From contig JAPWGK010000006.1 in assembly GCA_029641185.1 (NCBI GenBank), forward strand, positions 1,364,001 through 1,428,000: 64,000 nucleotides of DNA, given 5' to 3'. Within the stretch, counting starts at the first letter, position 1. The number at the start of each line of letters is the position of its first letter. A model generated the notes under the pieces. It saw nothing but the letters and a program-made list of their open reading frames with translations, did no database searches and had not been told where the DNA came from. Below are positions 34,539 to 45,701 of this stretch, one piece after another. A program made the position numbers and the translations under genes. Origin of the DNA: Pseudofabraea citricarpa. Lineage: Eukaryota; Ascomycota; Leotiomycetes; Helotiales; Dermateaceae.

Positions 34539-35018
34539 CGTCTCTTTCCCCTCCTAAAGGGGAACTGATCTTTGCTCTTTTCTTTTTTCCCCCTCTCATT
34601 ATATGGTGAGGGATTTGGGGAGCGGCTTTTTTTTGGTGGTAATTGTGTGCGGGCTTATGTTGAGAAAGAGAATTTTTTTCATGTGGGGCATACTACCTAC
34701 TTATGGTAAACCATCTTAGTAATGGGCACAGACATATAACGCACATGAATTATCAGGTTATTTCTTACCAGGAACTTGGAACCAGCTGTGAATAATTGAT
34801 CATTTGAATTTGGTGTTACTGTGTATATATGTGAAGTCAAGCAGGCCGAATTTGCATGTACTGGTATCAAACAAAGGCTCAAATACACCAACTCCCCTTT
34901 GAAAATCTGCTATTAAATCCATTCGTTTCCCGAACCACTGACCGCATAATGTCATTACAACCTCCCCAACCAATTACCACGACGATTCTTCATTACATGT
35001 GACAGCGATAGGATAGGA
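34539..35018. other. Intergenic region
   Basis: Between tRNA-Gln and the 3' end of NCE102. No feature recognised apart from short T runs. Confidence 0.4.
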
Positions 35019-35667
35019 TCATACGATTGATCCTCCTCTGCCCTTTGAGCGAGTCAAAATACCGAGCACAGCAGTTGCAGCAAAGCATGCAAAGAGGAAC
35101 CACAAGAATGCAGTATCTGCCTGCACCATACGGCATCTTGTTGTCAGATCGTCCCAGACTCTGCCCTCTCTTACGTTTCCCTTCTTATCAAAATACTCGG
35201 CCTTTAATCCGGTAGCGAAGATGGCCTTGATGCGCTCGTTGGCATTTCCGAGGTAAAGCTTATTACTGCAGCTTCCAACCTTCGTCGAGACTGCATATGT
35301 CTGTGCAGGGGTATCAGCAAGCTGTGCCGAGAGGTCACCGAAAGAAAAGTACTTACGATCCCACCAGCAAGAACGAACAACGCGGTAAGAGCGTCCAAGG
35401 CACCCATGATGAGACCTTGAAGCTTGTCAAAAAAGGCGGCGGCAATACCAATAGCAGCAACAACGATTCCTAGACCACCGCAGAATGCGCCATATGGCAG
35501 TTGGGTAGGCGATTTGCCTTGACCATGATTGTTGATGAGTACAACAGAGAGCGCTAGGACAATAGCGGCAAACACCAGCTGCGAAACGAAAAATATAAGT
35601 ATGACCACTAGTACAGATTTGTCATATAACTTACCTGAAGAGCTCTAAGCCCAAGTGTGATAATCAT
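35019..35667 (-). CDS. NCE102: Non-classical export protein 102 homologue, MARVEL-domain membrane protein
   Basis: Three minus-strand exons, 35667-35635, 35578-35357 and 35300-35019; both introns are 56 nt; 178 aa. Four hydrophobic segments: IITLGLRALQ-LVFAAIVLAL, GGLGIVVAAIGIAAAFF, GALDALTALFVLAGGI and AFLWFLFACFAATAVLG. A conserved TYAVSTKVGSCSN loop follows the third segment, and RCRMVQADTAFLWF starts the last. Length and topology match Nce102/Fhn1, tetraspan proteins of eisosomes / plasma-membrane compartment of Can1 that respond to sphingolipid levels. The 11-codon first exon explains why a plain ORF search starts wrongly. The C-terminus is basic and short (RSKGRGGSIV). Confidence 0.93.
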
Positions 35668-36534
35668 GATTGTGAGATATTAAGTAAATGTTTGTTTGTT
35701 TGTTTGTTTGTCTGTTTGAAGTTGTGTGCAAGTTCTTCTAGAGTAGAGGGGGGAAGCAAATTCAAATATAAAGCGGGAGACCGTTAAAATAAAAGACATC
35801 CGAGTCAAAGCAAACAAACCTGCTGCAGGTGTGACTAGTATATGACTCAGAATAGTATCTAAGATGGCTTGTCTTCGAAACCATGGAGCCAAGCTGCTTT
35901 TTAGCCCTACATCGCCTTTGCGGTGAACAGAAGCAGGAGCGTGGCACAGGACAATAGCAGGAGTATCATAGCCAATCTCGGGAGAATAGGCCACTCACCT
36001 CTCACTTTGCCGACCGCATGCAGCCAACAAACATCTTTCTGTGATTGCCGTTGCGGTTGCCTGCGCACTTGCGGCTGGTTGCCTAAGGGCGGTGCGGGGA
36101 AGAAAAGAATCTTCAGTCCACTAGACATGATAGAACGAGTGGATATACTGCTTTTCTGGACACAGAGTAGCATCAGGGCTTTGCTAACTCTTCTCGCTTG
36201 AGAAGAGTCGTTTTGGCGGTACAGTACAGTTGCAAGAGGTGGAACGAGCATCGAACTCATACGACCCTGTGATGTCTGAGCACTCCCGAAAGGGGCCATC
36301 TCAGCCAATGACTCTATGAGCGCTTGGGATGCCGAGGTCGGAAATTGGTGTCAAAACCGTCTGTCGGGTAAAGAAAGAGTGTTGGTGTGTTTCGAGAATG
36401 GTTGTTGGATTTTGATATCCGTTTCATTTATGCAAACCACGTGATATGCATTGGATGGAGATAAGCCCGCGTCTCTTGGCTTTGGACAATCTTCCCATCG
36501 CTTGACATGAGCAGGCAATTGGCATGTTTCCCTG
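35668..36534. other. Intergenic region between divergent NCE102 and UreF
   Basis: Contains a TTTG tetranucleotide run (about 35692-35717) just upstream of NCE102. A minus-strand frame at 35907-36308 (133 codons) has no recognisable domain and I do not call it a gene, though it is the longest unexplained frame here. Confidence 0.45.
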
Positions 36535-37478
36535 ATGAACCCCACCGCCGACTCGTCGCAGTCGCAAGCTATTCGAGATGAGATTGATGATCTTGAAAGG
36601 CGACTTCGAGAGGCTAGAGCTCGTTTGAATGAGAGCTCTAATGACAATGGAGCTACCCCGCCATTGAAGCTCCTGAGCAGCAATGGTATTTACCATCTCA
36701 TACCCTTTCCACCTCAAGCTTCACTAACCATAATGCAGGACCACTGGCAACTCCCTCCGATCACTTTCTATTCCTACTCTCAGATTCTGCGCTCCCGCTT
36801 GGCTCGTTTGCATTCAGCAGTGGCCTCGAATCATACCTGGCGCATACACGACCTGCCTCGTCCTTCCCCGCATTTCTGGAGTACTCGCTGTCTTCGTATG
36901 CCTCGACTACACTGCCTTTCGTGTTAGCCGCCCACCGAAACCCTGGGCTGCTGGCAGAGCTAGATGACACACTCGATGCCGCAATTATGTGTACAGTGGG
37001 CCGGCGGGCATCCGTTGCTCAAGGCAGAGCATTGCTCTCGATATGGGACCGATCCTTCAGGACCGCACTGCCCAAAGGAGCCGATGAAGCTGCACTGGCG
37101 GCGTTGAAAGATTTCACTGTTCTTTTGCGTGGTACTTCGTCTTCTATGACATCTGGAGATCTACCAGCGGCTTCGGCTCATCTTGGTCCGCTTTTCGGTG
37201 TCATCGCCTGTATTGTCGGCCTGAGCTTGCAACAGACAGCTTATATTTTTATGCTCAGCCATGTGAAGGCGTTATTGTCGGCTGCAGTAAGGGCTAGCAT
37301 CTTCGGGCCATACCACGCGCAGAAAGTGTTGGCGAGTGTGGATGTCCAGGAAGGGATTCAAAGAGTCATTGATAGAGAGTGGAATACAAAGATTGAAGAC
37401 GCAGGACAGAGTGTCCCAGTAATGGATCTCTGGGTCGGAAGACATGAAATGTTATATTCCAGAATCTTCAATAGCTGA
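36535..37478 (+). CDS. Urease accessory protein UreF
   Basis: Two exons, 36535-36685 and 36739-37478, with a 53-nt intron; 296 aa. UreF works with UreD/H and UreG to insert nickel into urease in the cytosol. The splice restores GPLATPSDHFLFLLSDSALP, then LGSFAFSSGLESYLAHTRP, the UreF signature. Later family blocks are LPFVLAAHRNPGLLAELDD, SVAQGRALLSIWDRSF, LGPLFGVIACIVGLSLQQTA and FGPYHAQKVLASV. Exon 1 encodes a charged helix (IRDEIDDLERRLREARARL), probably a short coiled coil ahead of the conserved core. Without splicing the frame is lost and only the C-terminal half (from 36921) appears as an ORF. Confidence 0.94.
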
Positions 37479-37657
37479 AGCTGGAGTAGCTCAGCCTTGA
37501 TGTATTGTACAATTTTTATAATAATTTCGGCTTCACCGAGACCGCCTTCTGAAAATGGCTGAAGACTCCGTACGCCTTTTCTTCTGTTCCTTCATAACAA
37601 AATGCGCCCATGCCCATGCAAACCGTCGAGAAGAATGCTCTCCACCATGCCATTTCC

Positions 37658-38893
37658 CTAATCACTGTCATCGTCGCTGTCGTATGCTACTAGGGGCCCT
37701 GAAGGGGCTGCAGGCTTTGGCTTGGATGCAAACGAGCCTTGATTATTCTTCAGCGCAGCGAGTGTACTGCTTGAAAAGATGCCGCCACTTTCTTCCTGCG
37801 CAGCCTCAGCCTCGACTTGAGCATCCTCAATCATTAAACGCTGCTCCTCTTCAAGTTCCAGACCCTGTCTACCCACCGGGTTGACTGCATTCACACCTCG
37901 TGCAAAATACACATCATCAGGAGCATCATATCCAGCCAATCCAAAACCGCCTTCGATCTTCTTCCGCTTTCGTGCTTCAGGATCACGGCCTTCAATCTCC
38001 GCCACAAATGCTGCTGGCAGAGCTCTCCGAACGGCTTCTGCAGCTTGCTCTTCAATTTTTCGAACTTCTCGTGCTTGAGCCATCGGGTTGGGGTCTGCGG
38101 TCGCCCATCGTACGTTGAGAATTTCGCTGTGATCTAGTGACTGATGTGCCATGGCTTCTTTTGCGAACTGCGCATTTGCCTCATTGGAATATGTAATAAA
38201 TGCAACGCCTCGAGTATTGAGAACACGTACTAAGGGGAAGAGTTAGTCTTGGGCCATAGAATGTGAGTTAATGAACTTACTGCGCTCAACCTGTCCCCAC
38301 TCTGCAAAATGTCTTGCCACTACTTCCTCGATATCATCACTAACATGTATCCTTCCGACGTAAATGGTGCGATTTTGTCGCATGAAACTTCCCACTCCTC
38401 CCATATCATCTCTGTAATCTGAGTGCTTGTCGCGCCCGAACACGTCCACGTTTGGGTTGAACATGTCATGAATCCCTGGTAGCCTGTGTAGATATTCACA
38501 CTCCTGCCCCTTAGGACATATTCCTCGCGCAAAAAATAAACAGAAGAAGCTGCCATTGATCTTGTCTGCCTTGGTATATCCTGTGTCTTTTGCGACAATG
38601 CATCTGCCTGCCGCGGCAGTCTTCGATGCGTACTTGTCCTCTCGATCGCCTCCCGACCACTTGTTGTACCAGATGTTGAAGATCGTACCAGTCTGTGGCG
38701 GTGGTTCGTCCTTCATCGTTGAGGGGTCGACTTGGGGTCTAGCAGGTCGCTTCTTCTTGCGGATGATCTTCTTTATCTTCTTCTCTCCGGGGGCAGCCAC
38801 CTCATTATTGGTAGACACGAGAGCCGTGTCCTGATCTTGTGGTTCTGCGATTGGCGCCATGGTGGGCGACTCTGCTACTTGGACGTCGGTCAT
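37658..38893 (-). CDS. CWC2: Pre-mRNA-splicing factor Cwc2
   Basis: Two minus-strand exons, 38893-38281 and 38229-37658, with a 51-nt intron; 394 aa. Cwc2 is a Prp19-complex-related protein that contacts U6 snRNA and helps shape the spliceosome active site. The N-terminal 50 residues are variable with a Lys/Arg patch. Then comes the Torus region (GTIFNIWYNKWSGGD) and a CCCH zinc finger C-x7-C-x5-C-x3-H (CLFFARGICPKGQECEYLH). The RRM starts with RTIYVGRIHV and is completed across the splice as VERIRVLNTRGVAFITYSNE. The C-terminus holds EILNVRWATADPNP and an acidic end (YDSDDDSD). Convergent with UreF, with only 179 bp between stops. Confidence 0.95.
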
Positions 38894-39315
38894 ATTGGAG
38901 TTGGAGGTCGTCGTCGTCGTCGTCGCAAGTGGAAGTGGAAGCGTTCACGAGGGTTTGGAACGAGGCTGGAAAGAAGATTTTAGCGGCACAAGCTAGTTCC
39001 GAGTATATTAGCGCAAGGCTCACCTTCAATTTTACAACTGTGCGAAAGGTGCTTAGACATGATTAGATTCCAGAGCTCCTCCTGCTGATCGGGTGGGATT
39101 GCAAAAGGGCAAGCTAAGTAACCATTTTAATTCAAGGTCACATTCATGGTTATAAAGACTAGTGAGTCTGTCTCTGTAGGTTACACAGCATGTCAACTCC
39201 CCCTTGCACAGCCATCTCTCTGGTACTTATAGGACAGCAGTTGGAAGTTCTAAACTTCCAACAACATCAACCATCTATCAATCTGAGCGCTTCCAACCAT
39301 TGATCTGCTCATGCG
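38894..39315. other. Divergent promoter region of CWC2 and the rhomboid gene
   Basis: 422 bp between opposite start codons. A short CGT/GTC run lies at about 38910-38926. No further feature recognised. Confidence 0.45.
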
Positions 39316-40299
39316 ATGGCAGCACTCACGATACGAATGCTGCCTAGGAGCTTTGGGCCTTCCGCAATGAAGCCGACTCACGTTATGGTATTGACTCTCT
39401 ACTCGCCTGACCCAATACAAGTTCCATTGACAACTCTCTTGTAGCTTCAACAGCACCAGAGAGGCTCCCAACCATGGCTTTTGCAACGCCGAACTTTCAT
39501 GCTTACTTCTCCGTGCTATCGAAAAGCTCCCCGCAGTCCGCGAGTCGGACACAGTCCAGCTCCAAAGCTACGAGCTTCAAACCCAGGACCTGCCCATTCC
39601 CCGCCACCAGGCCAGAAACCTCCCAATGCACCCAAAATATCACCAGCAAAAGGAGATAGAAAGCTAGTTGCTCAGAAACTTGTAGGATCAATAATTGCGG
39701 CCTGCGTACTTATTACCAGTTACCACACAATGATCCACCAGGAGTTCACCGTTGGCCCAAAGAAAGGGGATCCGACCCGGCTGTTGAAATTCGATGAAAC
39801 AATGGTACAGTCATTGAATAATGTTCAAGAAGGTCGTTCCTATACTATGGTTACCGCACTATTCACACATAAATCTATCTCCCATTTAGGGGTTAATATG
39901 TTTGCACTCTGGACGACAGGAGTGCCTCTCGCGACAGTATTTGGACCTACTACGTTTGCCATAATCTATTTTGGGTCGGGACTTTTAGGCTCATACTTCA
40001 CATTGCAACACCAAAAATCACGACATGACTCTAATGAGAATAGTCTTGGAGCATCTGGTGACATCATGGGAGTGATCGCATGGTTGGCTTGTGCAAAACC
40101 TAATGCTATGGTACAATTGCTTGGTATTATCCCTACGACTATGAAAAATCTGGTGATAACAACCGCGCTCGGAAGTCTTGCTTGCGAGTACAACGGTTGG
40201 GTCCCTGGCATAGCCCATAGTAGTCATTTAGGTGGTATGTTGTTTGGATGTGTAAGCTATTTCTACATGGCTCGTCGTGGGCTGGTGATCAGAAGATAA
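39316..40299 (+). CDS. Rhomboid-family intramembrane serine protease, probably mitochondrial
   Basis: Two exons, 39316-39387 and 39445-40299, with a 57-nt intron; 308 aa. The frame at 39481 has no ATG until 39499. A small upstream exon in frame supplies MAALTIRMLPRSFGP, a basic amphipathic start typical of a mitochondrial presequence, so I prefer this model. The core shows about five to six hydrophobic segments, HLGVNMFALWTTG (oxyanion-side Asn), the active-site serine in LGASGDIMG, and the catalytic histidine in AHSSHLGGMLFG. These are the Ser-His dyad residues of rhomboids. Mitochondrial rhomboids (Pcp1/PARL type) process inner-membrane proteins; whether this is Pcp1 itself or a second rhomboid is unclear, as it lacks some features I would expect of Pcp1. 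Confidence 0.82.
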
Positions 40300-40592
40300 A
40301 CAATTGTGAATGAGTAGCTAGTTGCAGGCGAGCAGCTACATTTCACAGGAAGTCGTAGAGAATATAATTATATGATTGCCCGCAGCCGATAATTACTAGT
40401 AAAAGGCGATGAACGGGATGCAAATGATGGAAATAGTTAATGGCTTCATGACTTTATCTATCCCGGATTTTATACTTGATGTTCGAAATTTGAAGAGTCG
40501 ATATACAAGACAAGTACTGATATCGACGTTAGTCAGAGCTGGTAATTTATGTAGAAAAATAAGGAAACCTGCCTCCAACAAACAACCAACTC

Positions 40593-40729
40593 GCCCGGGT
40601 AGCTCAATCGGTAGAGCGTGTGGCTCTTAAGAAGATTCAATTCCAACCTCGATTGAACCACTTCTTTCGAACGAACGGTTGTTTCTCCAGATCACCTCAA
40701 GGTCGCGGGTTCGAGCCCCGCCTCGGGCT
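40593..40729 (+). tRNA. tRNA-Lys (anticodon CTT) with an unusually long 64-nt intron
   Basis: Acceptor GCCCGGG pairs with CTCGGGC (one G-T); the D arm GCTC/GAGC is perfect with A-box TAGCTCAATCGG; the T arm is GCGGG-TTCGAGC-CCCGC with B-box. Anticodon loop CTCTTAA has CTT at 40626-40628. The intron is 40630-40693 by the one-base-after-anticodon rule. Mature length is 73 nt. The anticodon stem TGTGG/CCTCA has one T-T mismatch (40621 with 40697) and the discriminator is T (40729), unusual for tRNA-Lys. Inside the intron AAGAAGATTCAAT can pair with ATTGAA...CTTCTT. It is either a functional gene with an odd stem or a decaying copy. Confidence 0.78.
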
Positions 40730-41245
40730 CAATCCCCGAGGTTGTCAGAAATGATAGCTTCCCATACTTTTTGTTTTTGCATATTTTGAACCTTTTTGGG
40801 AGGCTTTCCCGCTTTAGGCGAAAAATGAAAGTGCGACGATTCTTCAGCTCGCTTGTCGATAGCGGCATATCAACCGATGTCTGTGTGCTGCATATGCTTA
40901 TGCGAGTAGGAGGAAGGAAAGTTAGACCATCTTTTTTTTGCTTCTTTGAAGCTACAGTTTTGTTTTGTCGTAGCAAGAATATACATAATTTATGTTTCGA
41001 CTTCTGCTTTGGCTTTTAAAACATTCTTAACAACTGTATTTACGCAGGCTAACTAAGTATGATACAGAAGCTATAGTAATAAAAAATTTCAATATTATTA
41101 TTAGCATGATTCCTGTATCAGTAACATTATCTTTTTTCACTCATAATAAGACTGCTCCTTAAATTTGTCATAAAATATATTGGGATCATACGCTATACTC
41201 TCTACGATGCTTCATCCCACTCATAAGATCTAAACCATCAACAAC
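40730..41245. other. Intergenic region
   Basis: Between tRNA-Lys and the 3' end of the decarboxylase-like gene. A T5 run at about 40768 could end the tRNA transcript. The rest is AT-rich without recognisable genes. Confidence 0.4.
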
Positions 41246-42443
<1,198 letters not shown>

Positions 42444-44105
42444 GCTTCAACTTCACCACATCCCCACAAAATCCAAGCCGTTTGTATTGGGTATAGAATC
42501 ATATCGTCATGCTGAAATGTTCCATGGAGCTCATCTGAAGCTCCGAATTTCCATGGAACTGATTTGCGACATGAGGTCAATAGTATGTTGTGATTTTGAA
42601 GTTGTGATGAAGTCAGGGGCCACTAAGTCTCGAGATCAAAGTACCGACTTCCGACACTGAGTGAGAGAGTACCGATGATGATGCAGGTGGGATCCACACA
42701 GGGGTTCGCAATGTTATCTACGGGCATGATTTCTCGGATGATTGTAAGTATCGAATCTACCGATGCTTCCCCTCATATAATAAGATGATCGGTGGCAAAT
42801 ATAGTAAACGTTCATTATTTTCAAGAGTCTCCATTTATATATATTCTAAATTGTTTTTAGAGTATTAGCATTGAGTGTGATTTTGTTTCATTAATGTTCT
42901 GCTAACATGAATAATACAACTCTTGATGTCACTGAGTAAGTATCTATAAGAACTTCTATTGAAACAGTATAGAAAAACAATCACTTGAACTTAATCCTTC
43001 CGACACATGTACCTATGCTCATACAACCCATTACGATGTGCAAGCGGAGCCTTGACCGAAAAAATTGCGGAAGTAAGCGAGCGGAAGTCGGAACGAACAT
43101 GCAGCAAACATGTCGCTCTCTCTCGCCATTACTGACTGTATGCAGAAGGTTGGCCAGCAGTCAGCCTTGAAAATGACATCACTTTCTATACACTTAAATC
43201 CTGCTGGTACCACAACAAAAAAGCTTGAATCCTACCAAGCGGATACGTAGGGCTGAGTAGAGCCTTTTTAGAGACGACATTCCGCTATCTCCCTAATACT
43301 AAAGTCGGGTAGGCGAGCCGCGATACGGCGTTGTACTCGAGAGAAGCTTTTTACAGTGGGTCGAGCACCTTAGCTTGCACACCACTAGGAACATCGGTGC
43401 TTGCTGGCATTCGGTCTTTCGCGTTTATGGTGCTCGTCGCTTCGGTACACGGTGTCTCGGTAGATATTGTGACCGTGGGTGCGACGTCAACGACATACTC
43501 GATAAGAAGATTATATCTCCCTTCTTGAGAAAACACTAAAATCCGTTGACGTTTCTTTTGATGTTGTTATCTTTTGATAGAGCAAAACAAGATAGCCGAG
43601 ATAATAAAAGCCATTATGACTATTGATTCTTGCGAATCAATTATACGTGCAGGTGGCTTATAATACTATGAAGTTTTATAACGATTAACTACTGATCTTC
43701 GCTTATCTTCGCTTATCTGTTATAAATGGGTTACAGATTTATAAAGTTTCATAAAAGGTATCTATGGTACCCACGTAGTCACTAAGGTGATCTACGATCT
43801 ACCTAAGTATATATCTCTATTTTCGGATCATGCTTTATCAGTCTGACAAGTAACTCAATGTGATTAATTACTAGTATATATCACGAACAAGAATATCAGC
43901 CACAGGACAAGGAGAATACTAAATGGTGATTATAGCCTTAAAAATAACAACCTCTCACGAATCCCATTGATCACAACTTGTTAAGCTGCCAAGCATAAAG
44001 CAAGAAAAATAAAACCATCGTTATTATAACATCGCAAATATCAGACGTAAATATCAGACGTAAATAATATCAGACGTGAGTAAAACCATCGCAAATGTCA
44101 GACGC

Positions 44106-44296
44106 AAAGAAAGAAAAGGAGAAAAGTAAAACCATCCGTCCCATAACATCGCAAAGAAAGAAAAGGGAGAAAAGTAAAACCATCCGTCCCATAACATCGC
44201 AAAGAAATAAAAGGGAGAAAAGTAAAGCCGTCCATCCCATAACATCGCAAAGAAAGAAAAGGGAGAAAAGTAAAACCATCCGTCCCATAACATCGC
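44106..44296. repeat. 48-bp minisatellite, four copies
   Basis: Units at 44106-44152 (47 nt), 44153-44200, 44201-44248 and 44249-44296, differing by a few bases. Each contains AAAGTAAAACCATCCGTCCC and CATAACATCGC; partial copies flank the array. Because 48 is a multiple of three, it produces repetitive open frames in several readings, which I attribute to the repeat and not to a protein. Confidence 0.95.
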
Positions 44297-44447
44297 AAAT
44301 ATTAGACGCAAAGAAAGAATAAGACAGAAAAATTAGAAGAATACACCTCCACACCTGTTTTCATGAGAATGAAACAAATAAAGAAAAAGATCCCCCAGAA
44401 GATATTTACCGCCGAAATCCATACGCCACAATTCCCTTTCAAACACC

Positions 44448-45701
44448 TCAAGACCAATTTCCTCTTGCACCAACCCCTGAATCTCCATTGGGGTTCTCTG
44501 TGCCCATCGCAGCAAGGATATTCAGATGATCATAAGGTACACCGTACTCGTCCCTGCTGTAGATACTCGAAGTCCTCCCGGGATATCTCAGCATTGTTGC
44601 CGGTCTTTCTAGACGTGCTAGGGTTCTTTCATACCACATCTGTCTCTCCTCGTCAGTTGGCACATCCGAATCCCTCGCATTCGCCTGCATAACAGGTCTT
44701 TCTTGTAGCGGATCGTAGACTGCAGGGGGTGGTATCAATCCTCCAACAGGGCTGATATCAGGATGTGAGCTAGTTCGGCGAGGAGTTCTCCCAGACGGAG
44801 ATGCATCAACGGGATTCTTCTTGACAATATTTAGAGGCGCAGGTTTCAATTCTGCAATTGATGATGCTCCTTGTGCCTCTTCTGATCGTGCTAGCTGGGG
44901 ATTGGTAAATGGAAAATAGGCGGCGGAGAAAGGATAGGCTTGGATCCCATCGATACTGTCCTCTTCGTCCTCTATGATGGCACGTAGGACAGGGTGGGGA
45001 GAAGACGATTGATGCATTGCTTCCCGCCGGTTAGCTGAGGAAGTGCTGCCTGAAGCTCTATACCAATTGCTATCCAGCCCACTTGGTGAAATAGTGGTGG
45101 AATATGGACCGGTACTTGCCAATCCGCTGCTCTTCTTCGCACTCTCCCTCACGTACCCAGGAGGAATGATTTGTCTACCATCACTTGTCTTGACCTCGGG
45201 CATCTCACTTATGCTCCGTACAGTAGCTAGCTCATGACTTCGAGACTCGCCTGCTGACTTTCTTCTTTTGCTTATGAAGCACCACAAGCAAGCGACTAAG
45301 AAGATGCAGCCGAGCGGGATCACAACGCCCAAGATGATTTTCAATTTTGCCGAATCAACGCCATGGGATTCGGGAGCGCTGGTGCTTGTGGGATTGGTGA
45401 TAATGACTGTTTGGGTAATAACCGAAGGGGGTGTCACAAAGGTTGGATTTCGGGATATTGATGATCCGCCGCCAGAAGTCGGCGTGACTGTTTTGATGCT
45501 GGATGAACTAATCACCGAAGGGGATTGTGTCGATGTTATAAAAGTTGGATTTCGGGATATTGATGATCCGCTGCCAGAAGTCGGCGTGACTGCTTGGGTG
45601 ATGGATGAACTAATCACCGTTGGTGATGGTGTGCAGGTTGCACAGACTTTGGAAGTACTAATCAGTCCATTGCTGATTAGAGATAATATCTCTTCCGCCA
45701 T
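44448..45701 (-). CDS. Single-pass membrane protein with Ser/Thr-rich outer region; 5' end uncertain
   Basis: 417 aa from the ATG at 45701. Residues about 25-115 are Ser/Thr/Pro-rich with an internal duplication (SGSGSSISRNPTF and SGGGSSISRNPTF). A transmembrane segment follows (AKLKIILGVVIPLGCIFLVAC, then W) with a basic stop-transfer KRRK, and a 270-residue cytoplasmic part containing GYVRESAKKSSG and a charged end. This layout is that of fungal mucin-like membrane proteins, but there is no signal peptide. The frame stays open upstream to a stop at 45789-45791. A good 3' splice site with branch-like TTAAC ends at 45779, so a 5' exon with the signal peptide probably lies further upstream. 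Function unknown. Confidence 0.65.
   Translation of the reverse strand: MAEEILSLISNGLISTSKVCATCTPSPTVISSSITQAVTPTSGSGSSISRNPTFITSTQSPSVISSSSIKTVTPTSGGGSSISRNPTFVTPPSVITQTVIITNPTSTSAPESHGVDSAKLKIILGVVIPLGCIFLVACLWCFISKRRKSAGESRSHELATVRSISEMPEVKTSDGRQIIPPGYVRESAKKSSGLASTGPYSTTISPSGLDSNWYRASGSTSSANRREAMHQSSSPHPVLRAIIEDEEDSIDGIQAYPFSAAYFPFTNPQLARSEEAQGASSIAELKPAPLNIVKKNPVDASPSGRTPRRTSSHPDISPVGGLIPPPAVYDPLQERPVMQANARDSDVPTDEERQMWYERTLARLERPATMLRYPGRTSSIYSRDEYGVPYDHLNILAAMGTENPNGDSGVGARGNWS

Noticed and set aside
35907..36308. Minus-strand open frame of 133 codons upstream of NCE102
   Set aside because: No domain, and a hydrophobic end only by chance; no good splice or start context. Kept in mind as the least certain rejection.
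36230..36310. tRNA-like T arm on the minus strand (ATGAG-TTCGATG-CTCGT)
   Set aside because: The matching acceptor and anticodon arms could not be drawn, so a tRNA is not supported.
44095..44354. Repetitive open frames of 66-94 codons on both strands
   Set aside because: All result from the 48-bp minisatellite whose length is a multiple of three.
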